A DNA stretch of 64,000 bases from Dioscorea cayenensis subsp. rotundata (Eukaryota; Streptophyta; Magnoliopsida; Dioscoreales; Dioscoreaceae), in contig NC_052474.1 in NCBI RefSeq assembly GCF_009730915.1, forward strand, positions 5,801,501 to 5,865,500. The letters run 5' to 3'. Under the pieces are notes generated by a model that was not told where the DNA came from, ran no database searches, and was given only the letters and a program-made list of their open reading frames with translations. The translations under genes were made by a program, and so were the position numbers. Positions 57,009 to 64,000 of this stretch are shown in pieces; position 1 is the first letter of the stretch; each line of letters begins with the position of its first letter.

Positions 57009-60000
57009 TCACTGCCGGTTTGCTCGGAGAGCCTGGAAATGAGCAACAATGGTATCATAATCAGGAAGTTTTGGGTGAACATGAGAAACACTTTTGAATG
57101 AGCTCTCACGTGATGGTATCTTGGAAACCTCCGAGTTTACTTGCGATTTGTGGAGATTTTTCTTGTGTAATAAAGAATCCACATTGGAGGAAGCCATTGA
57201 AGATTGTTTGAGTGAAATGTTTTGCTCTGAACTTCTTGAACTATCTCTTCTGTCTAAGTGCATCCCTCTATTTTCTGTATTAATAGGTTCAGATGAAAAA
57301 CTTCCTCCAAAGAATTCACTTTCCATTTCAGTGTATGCACAAGAACGGGCATGGTATCCGTAAACATTAGCTGATGGTAGGTCCCTAGTCCGAGAGAGGT
57401 CATCACATCTATCACTCCTAAATCCAAGTATATACTGTGGCTCTGCCTTGACAACATCTTGATCAAAACAATTCATTGATTCCCTGTTTGTTCTAACAGT
57501 TTGTTGTTGATAAGGGAATTCTTCATTTGAAACTCCACGACTTGAAAATGCCTTCTCTGAGAAAGAAACATTTTTCTCAATAGAGGGTGCAATATTTATT
57601 TCTTTGGGTGGCAATAAGGCACTCTTTGAACGGCCATATGCTCGTGAGCTATATAACTTGGCATCCCTTGCCATTGATTTCAGGCTGTATGAATCATAAA
57701 CCAGGTTTTCTGAATTTATTGATGCTTGGTTCTGATGGTAAAGAGTTTGTTCCTCAATATCAGAATTATTTCTTGCAACTCTACTCAAAGTAGGTGAACT
57801 CTCAGCTACATGAACTCTTCTTTCACTGCTACGATGTAGATCTGACCCTATAAACTTATCAAAGCCTCGAAAAACACCAGAAGGGCTTGCATCAGTCCTG
57901 CAGCCGTGCAAATTTGGCTCCAGTGACTTCTCCTGACTGGCAACACATCCTTCCATGGCTCTTGTATGAACTGGTTTTGATGGTACTGGAGTACCAGGCA
58001 GAGGGTCCCTCTGCCTCATATAAGGTGGGTCAGGAAAACCTTTATTCCTGAAGCCACCAGTTAGCCTACCCAAACTTAGCCTTTCCCTCTCCTCGGTATT
58101 GGAATCATAGGACATGTACGGATAATTAATATCAGGCAATGGAGGAGAAATGAATTCTACATTGTCAGGAAACATGTGATTGTGTTGCAAGTTCGTAGAC
58201 TTCATTGCTTCTTCGCGCATGATATTGTCTATCACATCCCCTCCATCAGAACTTTGGCCATCTGAATCATCAAATGTTGCATAATCATAAGGTCTCCCTT
58301 CAGTTTTCCTATTGACCTCCAACAGATCATCATCAGAGGATAGTTCATGGGAATAAGATGGAGAGTAACTGAACGATCTACTAGGATTAATATAATCATA
58401 ATTTCTTCTGCCTGCTTTCTCTGATCTAGCCTGTGGCACTTCATCTGTATTTCTGTCTTCTGCTTCCATCACTGACTCTGATGATTGTTTTATTTCATTG
58501 AATTGTACAGGCACAGACTCCTTAATATTTTGTTTTATTTCATTGTATGAAGCACTTTCACGCCTTGCAAGTTCAGCAGCAGCTCTAGCAGCAACACTAG
58601 CTCTTTCTGCAGATTCTGCGGCTGCCTGAGCAGCTGAAGTTGCATCCTTGAATCCCATATTCCAATTTTGCTGATTCAAGGAACCGTCTGTTTGATATGC
58701 TGAATTAACCTCTTCCCAGCTAGATCTGCTCCCTCTGTTCTCTGTTCCAAAATAATATATAAATACACATGAAAACCGTTCATCTGATTTAAGTCTAGTT
58801 GCAAGACCATAACAACAAAACCATACAGAAAAGTTCATTGTTTCAAGTTACCTGAAAATCTTGAGTGAGATGCAGTTAAAGGCATTGACATTGTATTAAT
58901 GCTTGACCTGGGGGAATCTTTAAAACTAGGTGTTTTGCTGACTACATCATTCTGAGACATTCTCTGACTCTGTTCATTCATTATGCTGGGTGTGGGTGAG
59001 TAGTTTGCATTGGGTGATTCCTTCGGCGTCTGGCTGGCACTTGCAAATGTTTTAGGTCCGGCCTGGTGAAAAAATAAACAGGAGAAGCTCAATTTACACC
59101 AAATAGGATCAGCAATCCATGTGAGAAACCAGTGAATATGAATTCTAACCATACCAGCGAGTCATCACTAGGCATGTGGTTCTGATCTTCCAATGACTTG
59201 ATATCCCATTTGATATTAAATTCTTCAGCAATTGAAGACAAGGTCTTCATTTTTGTCTTAGAATCAGGTGCTTTTGCTGACAGTTTCTCAACCAACTAAA
59301 TGCAACAAGGCCAGAACACAACCTCAATAAAAATCAGCTAGTAAAACTACTGAAAGAACTTACTATTACTAAAAAGTTGAGTTCCATCATAAAAAATGTC
59401 CACGCTTACTCAATCCCGGTAAAACTTACCATGCTGCTAACTCCACATTCTGGTCGAACCTCAAGTGCTGCGATTATGAATTCTTTCCCATATTTTGCTA
59501 CAAACTGCTTTCGGACATCAATGATTTCTGGAATGTCAGCACATCTTGAGGATGCAAATATAACACTAGAAATGGCTTCCTTCAACTCAACAGGGCAATT
59601 CCTGAAAATAAAGCATAATTGGCTACAAACAGCTGGAAAATAAACATAATGCTCTCAATTGATGAACAATTTATATCAAGTATACCACTAAAATAGTCAG
59701 TGAAGATGGCAATTACCAGCAAATTAGTATCAATTAAGGAAATGCAATTAAGCAAGTGAATTTACTTCGTGATATGAGCCTGTCTACCATCAATTTCATA
59801 GAGAACACATGGATCATTCAGTAACAACCAAAGAAACAACCGGCCAAACATTGAAAACAATAACAAAAGTATTATATAATTTTTTTCCCTGCACATGCAA
59901 TTGCAAACTCGATCACAATAATGAAGATCAAATCAAACTTACTTCTGTAACTCAATAATTGGCAACCGGGCAATGATAAGTTCACAGTATATATCTATCA

Positions 60001-60936
60001 GCTCATAGACTGACAGGTTCTTCTCTTCCCTGATTACATGCTCGACCTGAAAAGGATGACAAGATCAAACATATTATAAAATTAGACAGGCAAATATCAA
60101 ACTCATCAAAAACAGAACTAAATATTAGATCATAAATTTATTCAAATGAATCAGATCCCAAAAAAATTCACATTTTGAAATTAATTCTATTAATCTTGGT
60201 ACATATATACATAAAAGAAGAAGAACATGTACCCGGACTAGAGCAGTTTGATCTTGGCCGCCCGCCAAGAGCATCGCTATATCCCGGCGCATCTGCTTCA
60301 CCTGGATCCCCTTCTTGTTCTTTGTAAGCGTTAAACGCGTTCTCACGAGCTTTAGTGCTATCTTGCTGCAATTCATTTCACATCAAAACCATCATCAATA
60401 CTCAAAATCAACATTTATTTACCAAGAAAGAAAACACCTAAGAACCCATCCAGAAATCGTGAAAATTAATCCATATGGAATGGTAACAATCAAGAGCCAT
60501 TAACAAAACTCCCCAAAATCATAATTTTTAGCAAAAATAACCTAAATAGACATAGAAACCAGAGAATCTAAAGCTCAAAAAAGAAGAAGATGAAGAAGAA
60601 AACAATATATCCATTCGGATCAAACGCCCAAAATTTGACCTAAAACAACATAGGAACAAATAAAGAATATCAATAATCATCACGAAAAACTAAAACGCAA
60701 CCGAAAAATCCATATAATCTCTTTAAAAATCAAAATCAAAATAAACAAAAACGACGAACCAATCGAAAACTTAATGCAGAATAAAAAAAAAACCCAAAAT
60801 GGATCGAAAAAAAGTCATTAAATTCATGTGATTCATCAAAATACATCAAATATTGTTACCATTTTTCAGCCTTGAAGCTCTTCGGGAGCAGCTCAGAGGC
60901 GAAACTCTTCGATTTCCTGAACATCCAGCTCCCCAT
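57009..60936 (-). CDS. IST1-like protein (regulator of Vps4, ESCRT-III pathway)
   Basis: A plant IST1-like (ISTL) protein that assembles with ESCRT-III on endosomes and regulates the VPS4/SKD1 ATPase in multivesicular-body sorting (family knowledge). Seven exons join in phase: 60860-60936, 60233-60365, 59943-60046, 59430-59601, 59155-59295, 58852-59062, 57009-58741, giving 856 aa. A second in-frame ATG at 60924 (MFRKSKSFASELL) would give 852 aa and cannot be excluded. The Ist1 domain spans about residues 20-200 (KIALKLVRTRLTLTKNKKG, VKQMRRDIAMLL, ELKEAISSVIFASSRCADIP, VEKLSAKAP). The rest is low-complexity, with an Ala-rich coiled-coil-like stretch (AAQAAAESAERASVAARAAA) after the sixth intron. 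It ends LPDYDTIVAHFQALRANRQ, which looks like an MIT-interacting motif (MIM1) expected to bind VPS4 or LIP5. Confidence 0.94.
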
Positions 60937-61297
60937 ACAGACCAATTCAAGAACAAAACAGAAAAAAACCAGCGATCAAGGCATTCAACTTCCAGAATTT
61001 CTCTCCGAATCAAAAGCAAAATTCTCAAGGAATCGATTCGAGAGATCAAAAGTTCCAACTTTGGAAACACTCACACTGTTTTCTCGCTCTCTTGCGGGAA
61101 TGATAGAAATCCACAAGAGCGAAGGTTCTTATGTACGTAATGACGATAATACCCTTCGCGCTAAAATAACTGCGGTTTTTTCGCAGTTACCCGTGAAATA
61201 TTTTTATTTAAAAAACTCATACAAAATTTAAATTTTGTGCCTTTAACCCTGTAAACCCATATATTTGAGAATTTTCAAGCATGGTTAACTTATTATT

Positions 61298-61500
61298 CTT
61301 ATAAACATATTTGATATCAGTCATCTAGAAAGGTTATATGAACATCCCTCTATCAACTGTTGGAATTCAATTCAATGATTTTATATTATTCTTCCTAATA
61401 AACAGTATTTAGTTATAAACCTATATAATAGCGGTCATCTAGAAATGTTCTACGGAAGTTCTGTTGAATTAGTTTTATATCATCTTTTCTGATAAACATT
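61298..61500. repeat. Tandem duplication of about 100 bp
   Basis: Both copies carry TTATAAAC.TAT...AT...GTCATCTAGAAA.GTT, then TTTTATAT.AT..TTC..AATAAACA. Copy 1 begins near 61298 and copy 2 near 61413. Diverged and non-coding. Confidence 0.55.
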
Positions 61501-61889
61501 GTTATGTAAATAGTGCTATTAGCAGTATAAAAGAAGATAAATAATAATATTATAAATAATTACAGTTAAAAAAGAGATGTACAATATTCTTTTTTTCTTA
61601 ACTATTCGATCCTAATCGTAATAATAATATAATAATTACAATCATTTATTTTCATTTGCACCCGTTCACAGATAACGACTCTCCTAATTAATATATAACA
61701 AATTAAAAAATATATAATTTTATGATATGAAAAACTATGTGCATAATAAGTAATATATGGAGGGGTATATTTGCCAAAAAGACCCTTGAAAGGTAGTTCG
61801 GTCTTTTGGACGTGGGTGAGTGGGTAATTTTTGGTATGACTTTTTTTGTCTCTAGGAAATAAGGAAACAAGAAGTTATATTTTGAGACA

Positions 61890-61955
61890 ATGCACACGTG
61901 TGCCATGTGGCTCATTCCCACGGCGCCACGTGTCTTGGAGTGACACCCACGTAAA
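61890..61955. promoter_or_regulatory. G-box/ABRE-like cluster
   Basis: Two CACGTG cores (61895-61900 inside the palindrome GCACACGTGTGC, and 61927-61932 inside GCCACGTGTC) plus an ACGT core near 61949 (CCCACGTAA) lie within 60 bp. Such clusters bind bZIP/bHLH factors and often mark ABA- or light-responsive promoters. No gene start is identified next to it; it lies about 960 bp upstream of the IST1-like start. Confidence 0.45.
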
Positions 61956-64000
61956 AATAAATTTTTTAATTTAAATTTATTATGGATGAAAAAAAAAATT
62001 ATTATTATTTAATTTTTGAGAGTGATGTGTGCTCGGTTATTAATTTTTAATCTTAACTAAAATTTTTAGACTAAGTAGGTTGGTCTTTTCTAATTAATTG
62101 TGATTCACTTTAGTGATTGCTTCGTTTTGGAGAATTTTTCTGAAGAAAATAATAAATAAATAAAAACTTTTAAAAAGAAGCTTCTGTTGAGAGTTATAAT
62201 TTAGAGTTTTTATTTTTAAAATTTTATCTTGGTTTAATTTCACCTATTTTATTGTAATAAAGTGATATATATATATTAAATAATTTCAAAAGCAACGGCT
62301 ATCAAATATTGTGTGTAAATATGTTATCAAAAAGTTAAGTATCGTGAATAATATTTTATTAAATAAGTTATAAATAATAATATATTTATATGTTTATTTA
62401 TGTATATAATGGGACTAGCTGGTATGATATGATCTCAAATGGACCACAGCTTGTTATCAACTAAGGGATGCTTTAATTCAACAAATTAAGGGACCACCCA
62501 AGCTTAATAAATATTATTAAGTTAGAAATTAAAATAAAAAAAAAACTATAAAAGTGATTAAAAAAATTATTATAAAACTAAATTTTGAACTATTGTTAAT
62601 TTTAATTATTTAATTTTCATTCGGACTTTAACTTCATTACATACACTAATAAAAGGTTCAATTTGAAAATTAGGAGCACAATCATATCTTATCATTAGAA
62701 ATGAGCCCAAATGTCAATTGGGCCCTTAAGTGGTTGGGCTTAAACTCAAAATTTTATCGACAAGTCAAATTTGATGTTTAATTAGTAAATAAGTCGAGGT
62801 CAAACTTGTAAAATTGTACATTTTAAACATTATAAATCATATGTACATAGTGGTTTTTCTTCTTTGCAATTCACATGTAATAAATTTAGGTTTAGTATGA
62901 ATTTGAATGGAAGAGTTAAATAATTTAGATTTAATTTGAGATCAAATTGAGCTAAGATTGGTTTAGAATTTCGACATAACTTCATTTGCTTGAATTCCAT
63001 TTTAACTTACATGTATTCTTAACCAACGTGATTTGTGAATTATTTGAGTTTGTTCATTATTTTAAGTTTGGAATGAGTTAATCATCTTCGGCTTATTCAA
63101 ACTCAACTTATTGCTTTCTAAACTTTTATCATTCTACTATATATATTGTTAGTATCTATATTGGGTCTCCTTGATTTATTCAATCTTGTATATTTGTCAT
63201 ATTTATATTTGGTCACTTGTATATTTGGTATAATTGTATTTAGCCAACTGTACATATAAGGATCTAGGAATATGCTTAGGCATATACAATCTTGTATTTT
63301 ATATATATATGTTCTCAATATACATGTAGGCTCATCAAGCCTTATTCCTCTTCATATATACATACATATTAATTTTAGTAATTTTGTGTTTTAATCACAA
63401 ATAAGAAAAGTATAAAAACATAGATCAAACTTATTTATTTCACTCAACTAAACATAAAAGAAAAAAATATCCTATTGTCTTTATTTTTATCAAAATTAAA
63501 AAATTTTAAAAAATGATATATAAACTTACAAAATAATATAAAAAATAAAACTTTATGGGTCACAAAAATTTAAATTGATAAAAAATATATACACATAAAA
63601 TGATCCGAGACTATCATATATATATATATATATATAATAAATCTTGACATTTAAATTTTAAACAACCTCGATAAAATAAAACCGATATTTATAACCAATC
63701 TACCAATGTCAACTTGTTATTGTATGTTCAATAATCATTTATATATATATATATTCGAATTTTCTTTTATGACTATTTGGTCTATTGACATCTTGTTTTT
63801 TTCATAAAATGTTTTTTTTTATCTTGTTGAAGAGATAAATTCGAACTTCAATTTGTATAGAGTGAGAACACGTGTTATAAAGCTCTGTTTCTAGCATATA
63901 CTTATTATTGACAAGTTGTTTTGCCCATGTTTCTCAATATATATATATATATATATATATATGGTGATACATTATCCATGGACGTTCGTATGTAGAGCGC

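Larger units (their letters stand above)
60937..64000. other. AT-rich intergenic region at the right end
   Basis: No gene is recognised. It holds the IST1-like promoter, a short hairpin (61167-61189), a tandem duplication (61298-61500), a G-box cluster (61890-61955), (TA)n runs (about 63617-63638 and 63936-63961) and an AACACGTGTT palindrome near 63868. Confidence 0.55.

Overview
The window is nuclear DNA of a flowering plant. It has AT-rich introns and intergenic DNA, many-exon genes with mostly GT-AG introns, plant-type gene families, a Stowaway-type MITE and LINE retrotransposon remains. Protein flavour is compatible with a non-grass monocot, but the species cannot be named from the sequence. 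A run of exactly 1000 N (4865-5864) marks a scaffold gap. All eight genes recognised lie on the minus strand.

Layout from left to right. 1-3515: decayed LINE (plus strand). 3797-4018: small plant-specific ORF. 6109-15458: NAT10/Kre33-type RNA cytidine acetyltransferase (26 exons, one apparent frameshift). 16931-18823: ribosomal protein eL28, with a candidate C/D snoRNA in its long intron. 20952-25214: PWWP-domain protein. 26029-35449: zinc-finger/glutamate-dehydrogenase-like protein. 37875-48241: ubiquitin-specific protease UBP6 (18 exons, 482 aa). 50213-50772: Dof transcription factor whose reading frame is broken twice; upstream is an array of about 153-bp repeats that carry splice-like sites. 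57009-60936: IST1-like ESCRT regulator. The rest (61-64 kb) is AT-rich intergenic DNA with a G-box cluster.

The exon structures were built by hand from splice signals, reading phase and family similarity. The predicted junctions keep phase throughout NAT10 (apart from one extra base), eL28, the PWWP gene, the GDH-like gene, UBP6 and the IST1-like gene.

Four neighbours (Dof, UBP6, GDH-like, PWWP) match the order of Arabidopsis At1g51700-At1g51745 as I recall it, and partly the duplicate At3g21270-At3g21295, so this looks like a conserved ancestral block. NAT10 (rRNA/tRNA acetylation, 40S biogenesis) and eL28 (60S subunit) are adjacent and both carry telobox motifs near their 5' ends, which fits co-regulation of ribosome genes. 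UBP6 (proteasome-bound deubiquitinase) and the IST1-like protein (endosomal ESCRT-III) act in protein turnover, but nothing indicates they work as a unit.

The most unusual features are: (1) the Dof leader array, in which each unit repeats an acceptor-like/donor-like CAG|GTATTC junction; (2) the GDH-like protein, which lacks two lysines expected in the GDH active site and has an N-terminal C2H2-like finger; (3) a 114-nt frame-preserving NAT10 intron without stops; (4) a Stowaway MITE that makes up most of a GC-AG intron; (5) a candidate intronic snoRNA complementary to 25S rRNA.
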